The notes: generated by a model not told the origin, from the letters alone. A DNA stretch of 64,000 nucleotides from Candidatus Enterosoma merdigallinarum (GCA_018714385.1 DVNL01000002.1:177526-241525); one strand, 5' to 3'. Positions 1-9,120 are shown, counted from the stretch's first letter. Numbers and translations are program-made.

Positions 1-79
1 AAAGTACAAATCATTGAAAAATGACTTTTTCATTCAAAAAATTATTGTCCTAAACCCCTGTTTTCGAAACTGCCTCGTG

Positions 80-85
80 TATAAT
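80..85 (+). promoter_or_regulatory. Putative -10 box of the first lipoprotein transcript
   Basis: A perfect TATAAT lies about 145 bp upstream of the ATG at 230. No good -35 is visible at 16-18 bp, so the promoter is tentative. If used, it gives a leader of about 140 nt that contains the stem-loop at 133-192. Confidence 0.35.
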
Positions 86-132
86 CTAGTCAAGTAGCTG
101 GAATCCGAGGCATTCATCGAGTTCTCTAGATA

Positions 133-192
133 AAACCTCCACTGTAGAGCACTTTTGATAATGCCCGAATTTTGAGCCAAAGGTGGAGGTTT
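133..192 (+). promoter_or_regulatory. Long stem-loop in the 5' leader
   Basis: AAACCTCCAC (133-142) and GTGGAGGTTT (183-192) form a perfect 10-bp inverted repeat around a 40-nt loop. No U-run follows, so this is not an ordinary terminator. It sits between a TATAAT and the lipoprotein start at 230, which suggests a regulatory or stabilising leader structure. I do not recognise a known riboswitch in it. Confidence 0.45.
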
Positions 193-229
193 CTAAGTCA
201 GAAAATCTTACGAAAGGAATAAAAGATTC

Positions 230-1526
230 ATGAAAAAGTTGATTTCGATGTTCGGAATTCTCCTTCTTTCCGCGAGCTTTCTTGCCGGATGTGCCGAAAA
301 GAGTTCTTCTTCTCATCCCCAATCTTCCTTGGGATTCCTCTTCTCCCGACTCCACAAACGATCCGGAACATGAAGAAGACTATGAACTGACTCTCGCCTG
401 TCCTGCGGATATGGCCGAGCATGTCCGAATTGTCGCCGAATCCTATCTCGAGAGGGAAGGCTGGACAAAGGTGACCGTTGCCTTGGAAGCAATCGAAACG
501 GGGGATGTCGTTTCTGCCGTTATGGACTGGTCAAGAGGGCCGGATATCTATGCCTTCTGCTCCGATTCGATGCTTGCTCTTTTGCAATCGGAGGCTTTGG
601 ATCCTCTTCCGCAATCTTCCGTCGCTTCTTTGAAGGAGAGTGTCTCGGATGCGGCGCTCCAGGCCGCGTTTGCCGATAGTGTCCCTGTCGCCTATCCCTA
701 CACTGGAGACAACGGCTACTTTCTCTACTATGACGCCTCCCTCTTCTCCGGAAAGGAAGAGAGTCTTTCGACGCTGGAGGGCATTCTCGATGTCTGCAAG
801 GCGGCCGGACGGGAATTCTGCTATCCCTTGGGAGATCCCTTCTATTCCATGGCTTTTCTCCAGACGTTCGGCGCCGGATATGAAGTCCATCTCGACGAAG
901 GACTGGCCGCTATCGAAGAAGTCGACTCGTCCTTTGCCTCGAAGGAGGGCCTTCTTGCGGCAAGGATGATGGCGGACTTGCTCCAAGACCCTGCCGTCTT
1001 GGCGACAACTTCTGTCGCCGCTCCCAGCGAGAACAACAACATCGGGGCGGTTGTGGACGGGACTTGGAGCTATCAGCGTTATGCCGATGCCGTCGGCGAG
1101 GAAAATCTCGGCGTCGCCCCGCTTCCGTGGGTCACAAGGGAAGGCGGGACAAAGCGGATAAGGTCCTATCTGGGATACAAGCTCTTCGGCGTCAATCCGC
1201 ATCCTTCCGGAGAGGACAAGACACGGCTTTCTCTTCTTCATGGCCTCGCTGCCGCTCTTCTTTCCACGGAGGCCCAGGAAGAACGCCTTGAACGATTTAG
1301 CATGCCTCCTGTCGAGCAAGGAGTCCTGGAAGGAAAAGACATCGACGTCCCTTGGATCGAGGCGATCGTGGAACAGGCCGAGGCAGCCATTCCCCAGACG
1401 CTTGTCCCCGAATCGCTGTGGCAGGCTCCCCAACCGCTCTACGAGGCGCTTTCCTCCGGCGATAGCCTGACGGACGAGAGGCTTCTTGGCCTCCTCTCCG
1501 ACATCGATTCTTTGCTTTCCGAATGA
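230..1526 (+). pseudogene. Extracellular solute-binding lipoprotein (sugar ABC type), frameshifted
   Basis: The long frame (from 282) encodes a MalE-like periplasmic/extracellular binding protein: the pieces YPYTGDNGYFLYYD and AVVDGTWSYQRYA resemble the family's hinge and ligand-binding regions. That frame has no signal peptide. An ATG at 230, preceded by a GAAAGGAAT ribosome site, opens a textbook lipoprotein signal (MKKLISMFGILLLSASFLAG, then Cys) but in another frame, and stops at 371-373. The two frames are one nucleotide apart and must join between about 282 and 370, most simply at the CCCC run at 317-320, giving a Ser/Pro/Asp-rich linker. The gene therefore looks like one lipoprotein broken by a 1-nt indel: a real mutation, or a sequencing error. 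No permease genes adjoin it. Family assignment is moderately sure; the frameshift is seen directly. Confidence 0.7.
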
Positions 1527-1699
1527 GTCTGCGGCGTGCAGAGGCTTCCACGGCTTCTGCACGCCTTTTCCAAGGTGGGCGAAAAGACGATGAAAGCGCT
1601 TTGTCAAACGGTTTTCCGAAAAGTTCCGATGTCAGGTGGAAAAGTTTCTTATGGTTTAAATATTATATTTCAGTATGTAAACAAGGAGAGTTTATCGTC

Positions 1700-4108
1700 A
1701 TGAAAAAGAAAGCCCTGTTTATTCTTCCTCTCATCGCTTGTCTTGCCTCCTGCCAGACGGGTGCCTCTTCCTCGTCTTCCCTTCCCTCGTCTCAAGCGCC
1801 GTCATCCCAGACGCCTTCCTCCACTACCTCTTCTTCCTCCTCTTCCTCTTCTTCGACACCGGCGCCGGTTCCGGAAGTGCTGGATACGGCGGACAAGATC
1901 TTCGACTATCTGATCGCTGCCTCGAAAGGAAACTATACCTTCACGTCGACCTACCTCGAAAGGGAATACGTGAACATTTTCACGGAAAATTACTATTATT
2001 CTTCGATTTACTATCCCTATTCGGGATCTGTCCTCTTGGAGAACATCGACGCCGATTCGGATGATGAGAACGTCCTCTATGCCTATGAGATGGACGGCGA
2101 GGAGATCCTTCTTGGCAATCCTCAGACCATCCGGGGGGAACAGGGAGTGGAATATGCCACCGATATCAACAGCGTCTACAACACACTCTCCCTCTTGAAC
2201 GAGACGGACTATTCCAGCGACCTGCTTTCGGAAAACGCCGACGGTTCCTTCGACCTGGAGAACGATTCCTCCGACCAGGCGAAAGTCACCTTCCTTGCGA
2301 TCCTCGGCTATTCCATCGGCTACGACACATCCCTTCTTGGCTACGTCAAGGGAGCAACCCTGACCGGGCTTGAAAACGGCTCCCTGGAAATCCAGTTCAA
2401 TGTCCTGCCCATCTACGAGAGCCAGATCGATTCTTCCGAGATGTATGGCGTCATCAGCGATGTCGGGACGTCGACCTATCTTCCTTTGGAGAACTTCATC
2501 GCCTCCGATCCTCTCGGCGGCGAGACCCTTCCCGATGCGGCGACCGGAAACCTGAAGAGGGCCTCCGGCTCCGTCACCACCGACGTGAAGGTGACCATGG
2601 TCGATCCCTTCAGCGGCGAGAAGATTTCCGAGCCTCTTGGAACCTTCCGGGTCGATTACGATGAGGACCATCTCTTCACTTCGATGACGCAGAACGGAAT
2701 CTCGTCTTTGGACAACTACTATCGCGGCGAAGAGGAAGGCGGCATCGAGAAGAACGCCTACTCCCGAAAGATCACGGGCGCAAACGAACTCGTCCTCGTC
2801 GATGCCGGGGAAGGACTCGACAGCATCGCCGGAGACAGAGGGGCGAGCCAGGTTTCTGCGATCCAAGGCCAGACGCGTCTCAACGAAGACGGCAGCTATA
2901 CCTATCACGGACTCGGCGCGGACGACTATCTTGTCTATCTCACCGGCCTTGCCATCGCGGATGCCTCCTACTTGACTTTCCATGTCTCCGACGGGGAGAT
3001 CGAGAGCATCACGGCACGCTATGGCCAGTCCACCCTCGAGGGAATCGCCTATTATTTCGATATCGTCATCACCTTCGGCGAGGCGGAGGACTTCGTCGAT
3101 CCTTCCCCCTATGTCGCCGAGGCCACTACCGGTGACAAAGCCATCCTCTCTCAGGCCTTCGAGAGATTCAACGAGGAGGATTCCTTCTGCTACACCTATT
3201 ATGACCTCGCCGACAAAGAGGCCGACCCCTCGGGCTACGACAGGATGGAAGTCTATGTCTCCGAGGATGTCGTCCTGCAGGTCGATTACCATCAGGGGGC
3301 CGTCTTCTATCTGGGAAGCCGGAAGGTCGAAGAGGGAAAGCTCGTCGACTTCTCCCTCACGAAAAACAGCGACGGCACCTATGCTGCCGAGGCGACCTCC
3401 CCGGTGTATGAAGGCGAGCTTATGACGGACTATGCCATCACCCTCGATCCTCTTGTCCTCCAGCTTGTCGGATCCAACCGGAAGACCGCCATCCTCCGCC
3501 CCAACGTCCTCGAGGTCAGCGATTACATCGTCTCGACGAACAAGACGGAATACATGGATCCTTCCACCTTCTCCATGACGCTCGACGCTGCCGGAAACAT
3601 CGCCTCCTATTCCTACGACTACAACATGTTCGGCCTTCTCACCGGGACCGAGCAGATCGATTTCGCCTATGGCGAGGAAGGCGAGATTCCTTCCGGAGTC
3701 CTCTCCGCCCTCGATTCGATGTCCTCCTGGACCGAGCCGACCGACTGGTCTAGCTGCACGAGCGTCTATAGCCTCTTAGTCACCCTTTTTGGCAAGGAGA
3801 CGGCCGATTCCCTTCCCTATCTCTACTATTACGGCGTGTCGGAGGAACTGGTTGGCCTTGGCGTCGCCGGCAACGAGGAATATCCTTCCACCGTCGATGC
3901 GGCTGGCTTCAGCTCGGATGGATCGGGCGAGGACTTCATCGCCAAGTACACGGCCCTTCTCGAGAGCGAATATGCCGATGAATACGTCAAGGAGACCCTG
4001 GACGACGGCACTGTCCAATATGTCGGAGAGGAGGTCATCATCCAGCCCTATTGCAATCCCGGCGAGGAGGAGACGTCCTTTGGCATCCTCTTCACGGAAG
4101 TCCTCTGA
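1700..4108 (+). CDS. Large secreted lipoprotein with Ser-rich linker, function unknown
   Basis: The 802-residue product starts at the ATG at 1700, which has AAGGAGAG 10 nt upstream; the reading frame is open further upstream but without support. The N-terminus is a lipoprotein signal (LPLIACLASC lipobox), followed by a low-complexity Ser/Thr/Pro linker (roughly residues 20-55) that would hold the folded part away from the membrane. The rest is acidic and rich in Tyr and beta-type sequence, with repeated Y-D-Y and TFHVSDGEIESI-like strands, and no recognised catalytic motif. The stop is 2 nt before the next ATG, so it is translationally coupled to the M6 peptidase gene. A lipoprotein of similar style is encoded at 29514-31106, but I cannot show homology by eye. 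Function is unknown. Confidence 0.8.
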   Translation: MKKKALFILPLIACLASCQTGASSSSSLPSSQAPSSQTPSSTTSSSSSSSSSTPAPVPEVLDTADKIFDYLIAASKGNYTFTSTYLEREYVNIFTENYYYSSIYYPYSGSVLLENIDADSDDENVLYAYEMDGEEILLGNPQTIRGEQGVEYATDINSVYNTLSLLNETDYSSDLLSENADGSFDLENDSSDQAKVTFLAILGYSIGYDTSLLGYVKGATLTGLENGSLEIQFNVLPIYESQIDSSEMYGVISDVGTSTYLPLENFIASDPLGGETLPDAATGNLKRASGSVTTDVKVTMVDPFSGEKISEPLGTFRVDYDEDHLFTSMTQNGISSLDNYYRGEEEGGIEKNAYSRKITGANELVLVDAGEGLDSIAGDRGASQVSAIQGQTRLNEDGSYTYHGLGADDYLVYLTGLAIADASYLTFHVSDGEIESITARYGQSTLEGIAYYFDIVITFGEAEDFVDPSPYVAEATTGDKAILSQAFERFNEEDSFCYTYYDLADKEADPSGYDRMEVYVSEDVVLQVDYHQGAVFYLGSRKVEEGKLVDFSLTKNSDGTYAAEATSPVYEGELMTDYAITLDPLVLQLVGSNRKTAILRPNVLEVSDYIVSTNKTEYMDPSTFSMTLDAAGNIASYSYDYNMFGLLTGTEQIDFAYGEEGEIPSGVLSALDSMSSWTEPTDWSSCTSVYSLLVTLFGKETADSLPYLYYYGVSEELVGLGVAGNEEYPSTVDAAGFSSDGSGEDFIAKYTALLESEYADEYVKETLDDGTVQYVGEEVIIQPYCNPGEEETSFGILFTEVL

Positions 4109-4110
4109 CG

Positions 4111-6297
4111 ATGAAAGGCCGGTATCTCCTTCCCGTCGTCCTGACCCTGCTTTTCCCCGTCTCCTCGTGCCAAGGGACGACTTCCGGCTCTGAGGCCCCG
4201 TCGTCCTCAAAGCCGATAGTCTTCGTCGAAAAAAAGCTTTCCGTCAAAGCCTTTCCCAAGCTCGACTATGCCCAGTATGACAGGCTCGATCTTTCCGGAC
4301 TCCAGATCCAGGGCGAGACGTATCACGACGGCGTGCTCATGGACGTTAAAGCTGTCGATAGCTACGAAGTGACTCTGGACGGCAAGATTGTCCAGGACGG
4401 CGAAAGGATAAGGGAATCCGGCGATGTCGTCCTCGAAGTGTCGGCGCCGGACTATCTTTCGACCTCCTTCACCCTGTCTGTCTCGTCGCGCTCCGATGTC
4501 CGGCAGTCTCTGGAAGTCACCTCTCTCCCTCGCCTGTCCTACAGGAAGGGAGAAAGCTTCGATCCTTCCGGGCTTGTCGTCATGCTCGAGACGATCTATT
4601 ACGACGAAAACGGAAAACGCGTCTCCTCCTCTCAGGCGATAAGGGACTACACCCTCTCCATCGACGGGGAAGAAGCCGATTCCTTTGTCCTTGACGAAGA
4701 GAGAAGCTACCCCGTCCTCATCTCCTACGACGGGTATGTGAAGACGCTTTCGGCCTCCTTTTCCGTCTATGTCATGGAAGTCGATGCCGATTCGCCGCAG
4801 GCAGTTGTCGACGAGACGATCGTCTTGCCGGATGACAAGACGAAGATGAAAGTCCAGTTCGACGTCAAAGACGACGGTGATTCCTCGGACAAAGGCTATT
4901 ATTCTCCCGATGAAGTCGAAATCGCGTTCGACATGGAAGACTATGGAAAGGCGAACTATTTCGATGAAGTGAAGATGCCTTCTGTCGGAAACACGCCTGT
5001 CCTCGTCGTCCCTGTCGTCTATCCCGGCTTTGAGACGGAGGCCGATGGCGAAAAGCTCTATCGCATCCGCAAGGCCTTCTTCGGCGACAGCGCCGACATG
5101 GAATTCGAGTCCCTCCATTCCTATTACTACAAGGCAAGCGGCGGGAAGCTCGACATCACCGGTCTTGTCACCGACTACTATGATCCCAAAAAGGAAGGGG
5201 ACATAAACTCCGCCGCGGAGCTCAATAGCGCCGAGGCTCTCGGAAGTCTTGCCGAAAACGCCCTTTCCTGGGTGGAGAAGACCTATTCCGGGCAGGGGTT
5301 CGACATCAAGGACTACGACAGCGACAAAGACGGCGTTGTCGATGCGCTCTGGCTCATCTATGCCTATCCCGGGAAAGACAGCAGCCACCTCTACTCCTGG
5401 GCTCTTACCACCTCCACGGGGAAGAGAGGGACTCTCGAGGAACCGGCCGTCAACACCTTCGGCTTTGCCGGGACGGCCTTCTTGCAGGGGGAGAAGGGCG
5501 ACAAGGAATGCGACGCCCACGTCCTCATCCACGAGACGGGGCACATGCTCGGATTGAACGACTATTATTCCTTCAATACCGCAAGCGGCTATGCGCCTCT
5601 TGGCGGGGCGGACATGATGGACCACAACGTCGGCGACCAGAATCCCTATTCCAAGATGCTTTTGGGCTGGACGAAGCCCTATGTCGTCACAGGCGACTGC
5701 ACCATCGATCTTGCCTCTTCCCAGTCCACCGGATTCCCTTTGATCGTCTTTGCCGAGGATGGGAAGGACTATCCTGTCGTCGACGGAAAGCTTTCCTTCA
5801 ACCCCTTCGACGAATATCTCGTCCTGGATCTCTATTCGCCTGTTGGCATGAACGCCGTTCCTTACCTCGACTATGACATCGCCATGCCGGAAGAAAAAGG
5901 CGGGAGGCTCTACCATGTCGACAACCGTCTTGGGATACTGGCTTTCGACGAGAGGGGAAACCCGGAGACATTGACTCTCCCGGAGGATCCCCTGGAGCCT
6001 TTGAAGGAAAGCCATTCCGGTGCGATCTATCGCGCTTTCTATAACACGGAGAAGGGAGACAATTCCGAGCAGTCCTATTTCGTCGGCGATCCTTCCTACA
6101 ACCTCTTCGACGAGATACGATGGCTGTCCGCCGATCCTTCCGACTACGCCAGCTCGACCAACGTCCCGGACGGGGATTATCTCTTCCAGGAAGGGGATGC
6201 CTTCTCCCTGGACCGCTACCTCTCCCAGTTCAACATGCGGGGGATGGACAACGGAAAGGCGATGACGACGACCTTCGTCATCCAAAGCATCGATTGA
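4111..6297 (+). CDS. M6-family (immune inhibitor A-like) metallopeptidase lipoprotein with Big_3-like domains
   Basis: The 728-residue lipoprotein (lipobox FPVSSC) starts at the ATG at 4111. Two bacterial Ig-like (Big_3) modules follow, recognisable from the LDLSGLQIQGETYHDGV and FDPSGLVVMLETIYYDENG strands (about residues 30-120 and 130-225). The peptidase domain has the zinc motif HETGH (residues 474-478), preceded by an Asp-rich, calcium-type loop (DYDSDKDGVVD) and followed by GLNDYY and GGADMMDHN, as in M6 peptidases. It should be an extracellular, membrane-anchored protease acting on environmental or surface proteins. It is the last gene of the lipoprotein operon and is followed by a strong terminator. 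The catalytic assignment is firm at family level; the substrate is unknown. Confidence 0.85.
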   Translation: MKGRYLLPVVLTLLFPVSSCQGTTSGSEAPSSSKPIVFVEKKLSVKAFPKLDYAQYDRLDLSGLQIQGETYHDGVLMDVKAVDSYEVTLDGKIVQDGERIRESGDVVLEVSAPDYLSTSFTLSVSSRSDVRQSLEVTSLPRLSYRKGESFDPSGLVVMLETIYYDENGKRVSSSQAIRDYTLSIDGEEADSFVLDEERSYPVLISYDGYVKTLSASFSVYVMEVDADSPQAVVDETIVLPDDKTKMKVQFDVKDDGDSSDKGYYSPDEVEIAFDMEDYGKANYFDEVKMPSVGNTPVLVVPVVYPGFETEADGEKLYRIRKAFFGDSADMEFESLHSYYYKASGGKLDITGLVTDYYDPKKEGDINSAAELNSAEALGSLAENALSWVEKTYSGQGFDIKDYDSDKDGVVDALWLIYAYPGKDSSHLYSWALTTSTGKRGTLEEPAVNTFGFAGTAFLQGEKGDKECDAHVLIHETGHMLGLNDYYSFNTASGYAPLGGADMMDHNVGDQNPYSKMLLGWTKPYVVTGDCTIDLASSQSTGFPLIVFAEDGKDYPVVDGKLSFNPFDEYLVLDLYSPVGMNAVPYLDYDIAMPEEKGGRLYHVDNRLGILAFDERGNPETLTLPEDPLEPLKESHSGAIYRAFYNTEKGDNSEQSYFVGDPSYNLFDEIRWLSADPSDYASSTNVPDGDYLFQEGDAFSLDRYLSQFNMRGMDNGKAMTTTFVIQSID

Positions 6298-6302
6298 GAA
6301 AC

Positions 6303-6327
6303 AAGCCCGGGACAGCCCCGGGCTTTT
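6303..6327 (+). terminator. Rho-independent terminator after the M6 peptidase
   Basis: AAGCCCGGG (6303-6311) and CCCGGGCTT (6317-6325) form a perfect 9-bp stem with a 5-nt loop, followed by T residues. It overlaps the stop codon of the convergent acyl-ligase gene and may serve both strands. Confidence 0.85.
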
Positions 6328-7939
6328 AATGTCTTGACCCGGCCTTTCCCTCAAGCCACAGGGCCTTGAGCTTCCTGCGGTCGATCTTTCCGATGTCGGT
6401 CCGGGGAAGGGCATCCGCGAAGACGATCCTTTCGGGGACGGCATAGCGGATGAGGCGGTCTTTCAGGTAGGAGCGGAGACTCTTCTCAAGGCCGTCCTTC
6501 TTCGCCTTGGGGATGCAATAGAGGACCATGTAGGGATGCTTTCCGTCCTCGATGAAGACGCTGGCGCAGGAGAGAATGTCGGGATGGCTTTCGGCGACGG
6601 CCTCGATCTCGCTGGGGAACACGTTGTGGCCGGCGATCTTGTGGACGTCGCTGGCGCGGTTCTGGAAGAAGAGGAAGCCGTCCTTGTCGCGATAGCCGAC
6701 ATCGCCGGTGACGAGCCACTTGGTCCCGTCGGCATCGTAGTGGAAAGGCTGTTTCTCTTTCGGCGTGTTGAGATAGCCAAGGCAGACGGACGGGGACGAG
6801 ATCATGATGATGCCCGTCTTGTCGCAGCCGAGATCCTTGTCGAGGTCCTTTTCGTCGGCGATGCGGAGCAAGACGCCATCGAGCGGCTTTCCGACCGAGC
6901 CGATGCGCCTGTCCTTCAGGGTGTTGACGAAGTTGACCGTGATGGTCTCGGTGAGGCCGTAGCCCTCAAGCAGCCTGTTGACGCTTCCGTATCGTTCCAT
7001 CCGGGCATCGAACTGGGCGAAGAGACGCTTTTCGGGCTTGTCGGCGCCGATGAAGGTGGAGAGCAGGTTCTTCAGCTTTCTTCCCGAGAAACCGGGCGTG
7101 TTGAGCAGCTTGTCCGTCATGTAGGGGATGGCAAGGAGGACGTTGAGGCGGTTCTGCCGGATCTTGCGGACGATTTCCTTTCCCGAGTAGCCGATCATCA
7201 AGGCGGAGGCGGCCTCGTTGGCAAGGGGGGCATGGATTCCCATGGCCAGGCCGAAGCCGTGGAACATGGGGAGGACGCCGATCATGGCATGGCCGCGGCA
7301 GGGGTGGCAGAGGATCTTTTCGCTCTGGTCGGTGACGAAATTGACGCCGTGCTCGCTGCAGAGAACGGTCTTGCTTTTTCCTGTCGTGCCTCCGGAACGC
7401 AAAAGGATCGTCCCTTTGTCGGCATCCCGGTTTGTCTCGGGAAGCCTCTCCAGGGCGGGGATGGCAAAAAGATAGCGGGCGGGATCCACGTGCCGGAGAT
7501 CCTTGCGGTAGAGGAACTTGAACCCGAGCTTGACGACCGGATTGAGATCCGGGCAGGCGCTGATGAAATAGGTCTTGGAGGAAAGGCCCTCGATGTCCCG
7601 GTAGGTCGGATAGAGGACGTCCAGGACGATGAAGAAGTCCGTCTTCGTCTCTTCCAGGGATTCCCGCAGGACTTCCTTGGGGAGAAGAGGATGGAGCAGG
7701 GACATTTTCGCTCCGATCTTGCTCAGGGCATAGAGGACGACGATGGCCTCCGGGACGTTGGGGGAGAGGAGAGAGACGACGTTTTCCTTTCTCACGCCCA
7801 GGCCATAGAGCCTGTCTGCCATCTCGTCGATGCGGGAAAGGAGCTTCCGGAAGGTTATCTTCCCTTCCCGGAAATAGAGGGCGACGACATCGGAGTCCCG
7901 ATATTTCGCTATCGAGTTATAGAGGGTGTCGCTGTTCAT
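6326..7939 (-). CDS. AMP-forming acyl-CoA/acyl-acid ligase
   Basis: The 537-residue ANL-superfamily enzyme activates a carboxylic acid via an acyl-adenylate. The P-loop-like motif SGGTTGKSK, the GYGLTET motif, the WLVTGDVGYRDKDG hinge region and a C-terminal DIGKIDRRKL with the likely catalytic lysine are all visible. The start is the ATG at 7939, which overlaps the stop of the upstream acyltransferase gene (ATGA), so the two are translationally coupled; longer in-frame sequence upstream overlaps that gene and is not used. No carrier-protein domain is fused. Together with the DUF1624 protein it suggests activation of an acyl group and its transfer to a surface glycan or lipid (inference). The acid substrate cannot be read from the sequence. 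Confidence 0.85.
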   Translation of the reverse strand: MNSDTLYNSIAKYRDSDVVALYFREGKITFRKLLSRIDEMADRLYGLGVRKENVVSLLSPNVPEAIVVLYALSKIGAKMSLLHPLLPKEVLRESLEETKTDFFIVLDVLYPTYRDIEGLSSKTYFISACPDLNPVVKLGFKFLYRKDLRHVDPARYLFAIPALERLPETNRDADKGTILLRSGGTTGKSKTVLCSEHGVNFVTDQSEKILCHPCRGHAMIGVLPMFHGFGLAMGIHAPLANEAASALMIGYSGKEIVRKIRQNRLNVLLAIPYMTDKLLNTPGFSGRKLKNLLSTFIGADKPEKRLFAQFDARMERYGSVNRLLEGYGLTETITVNFVNTLKDRRIGSVGKPLDGVLLRIADEKDLDKDLGCDKTGIIMISSPSVCLGYLNTPKEKQPFHYDADGTKWLVTGDVGYRDKDGFLFFQNRASDVHKIAGHNVFPSEIEAVAESHPDILSCASVFIEDGKHPYMVLYCIPKAKKDGLEKSLRSYLKDRLIRYAVPERIVFADALPRTDIGKIDRRKLKALWLEGKAGSRH

Positions 7940-8853
7940 AGGTGGAACCCCATGCTCGAAAGGACGAGATAGAGGACTACGATGATGACGGGCTGGTGCA
8001 GGAGATAGACCCAGATGGTATGGCCGCCGAGGAAAAGCAGGGGCTTGAAGGCTTTCTTCCCCAGGAAGGGCAGGCGGCTTTCTTTCTTTTCCGCATAGAG
8101 TCCCTTTCCGAAGGCGATCCCGATGAAGATGACGCCGAGATAGGGGAAGATCGGCCACCAGTCGACGCTGTTCCCGTAATAGCCCAGGGCCGAATAGAGG
8201 AAGGCGAGAGGATTGACCTCGAGCCACTCAAGGAGCGTGCCGCGGACATAACGGACGGGCCAGGCCGGTCCGACGAATCCCGATCGCAGGAGAAGGCCGA
8301 AAAGATAGACGAGGATTCCGATGCCGAGGCATAAAAGCGCCGGGACCTCGCGCTGGAAGGCTTTCCGGCAGAGGATCTCGATCAAGGAATAGCAAAGGAT
8401 GGAGAAGCCCATGATATGGAGGATGCCCCATCCGATGAAGACGTTCGTGCCCAAAAGATCGGAGAGAAGGAAGGAGCCGAGGGAGAGAAGAAGGGACCAA
8501 AGGCAGAGGACCAACGCCCTTTTCAAATTGTTTCTTGAGAGGACGGTCGACACGCCGCAGGCGAAAAGGAACATGCCGGCGAAGAAGGGGACCAGGTAGT
8601 CGTGGATGATCTCGTTTGTCATGATGTCACTGCAGAAGAGGACGAGATGATGGAGAGAGGGATAGTCGACGACGACCTCGCGATAATTGGCGATGAGCTG
8701 CGGCAGGATGCTCATGTCGTAGCAGAGATGGAAAAGGACGACCAGGAAAAGGGGGAGGGCGCGGAGCAGGTCGACTTCGTAGATGCGCTTTTTCTTTCCT
8801 CCCGTCGTTTCCGGAAGGAACACGTTCTCGTTCCAGGCTGGCGTGTCTGTCAT
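7936..8853 (-). CDS. DUF1624-type membrane acyltransferase (heparan-alpha-glucosaminide N-acetyltransferase-like)
   Basis: The 305-residue polytopic membrane protein has about eight hydrophobic segments. Its N-terminus, KKKRIYEVDLLRALPLFLVV followed by LFHLCYD, matches the E-x-D-x-L-R ... H-x-x-x-D signature of DUF1624 proteins, which carry acyl groups across or at the membrane. It overlaps the downstream AMP-ligase by one ATGA and is the first gene of the pair. There is no Shine-Dalgarno; instead a TATAAT lies 7 nt upstream of the ATG, so the mRNA is probably leaderless. The alternative, an OafA-type acyltransferase, fits the N-terminal motif less well. Confidence 0.75.
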   Translation of the reverse strand: MTDTPAWNENVFLPETTGGKKKRIYEVDLLRALPLFLVVLFHLCYDMSILPQLIANYREVVVDYPSLHHLVLFCSDIMTNEIIHDYLVPFFAGMFLFACGVSTVLSRNNLKRALVLCLWSLLLSLGSFLLSDLLGTNVFIGWGILHIMGFSILCYSLIEILCRKAFQREVPALLCLGIGILVYLFGLLLRSGFVGPAWPVRYVRGTLLEWLEVNPLAFLYSALGYYGNSVDWWPIFPYLGVIFIGIAFGKGLYAEKKESRLPFLGKKAFKPLLFLGGHTIWVYLLHQPVIIVVLYLVLSSMGFHL

Positions 8854-8860
8854 GGTGTTG

Positions 8861-8866
8861 ATTATA
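8861..8866 (-). promoter_or_regulatory. -10 box immediately upstream of the DUF1624 gene
   Basis: A TATAAT on the minus strand (reads ATTATA on +) is separated from the ATG at 8853 by only 7 nt. Transcription should start at or next to the start codon. No convincing -35 is seen. Confidence 0.5.
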
Positions 8867-8978
8867 GCACCCGCGGAGGGAACAGCGGTTGTAGGGAAAA
8901 GGAAAAAAGGAAGGGTCTTCTTTATTTGACGGTTCTATTTCTTACATTGGTCTTGAAAAGTCATCAAAACGAAGACTT

Positions 8979-9060
8979 GTCTTTAAAGACGGCATCGTTG
9001 ACACAAACAGGGGAAGGGGCGTGACAACTTATCACATAGCGGATGACAGAAATAAGTTGT
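8979..9060. promoter_or_regulatory. Inverted repeats upstream of the jet operon
   Basis: The 330-bp gap at 8854-9184 holds no gene. It contains a perfect 12-bp palindrome GTCTTTAAAGAC (8979-8990) and a 9-bp inverted repeat ACAACTTAT (9024-9032) / ATAAGTTGT (9052-9060) with a 19-nt spacer. Both lie upstream of the jet promoter at 9121-9149 and could be operator sites or an RNA hairpin. No U-run follows the second repeat. Confidence 0.4.
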
Positions 9061-9120
9061 TTCTCAAAAAAGGACAAGGAGGTCCAAAGAAAACAAAGGC
9101 TTCAGAATTGCGATTTTATG

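Noticed and set aside
15..32. Small hairpin TGAAAAA/TTTTTCA at the window start
   Set aside because: A short AT-only stem; could be the tail of an upstream terminator but cannot be judged without upstream sequence.
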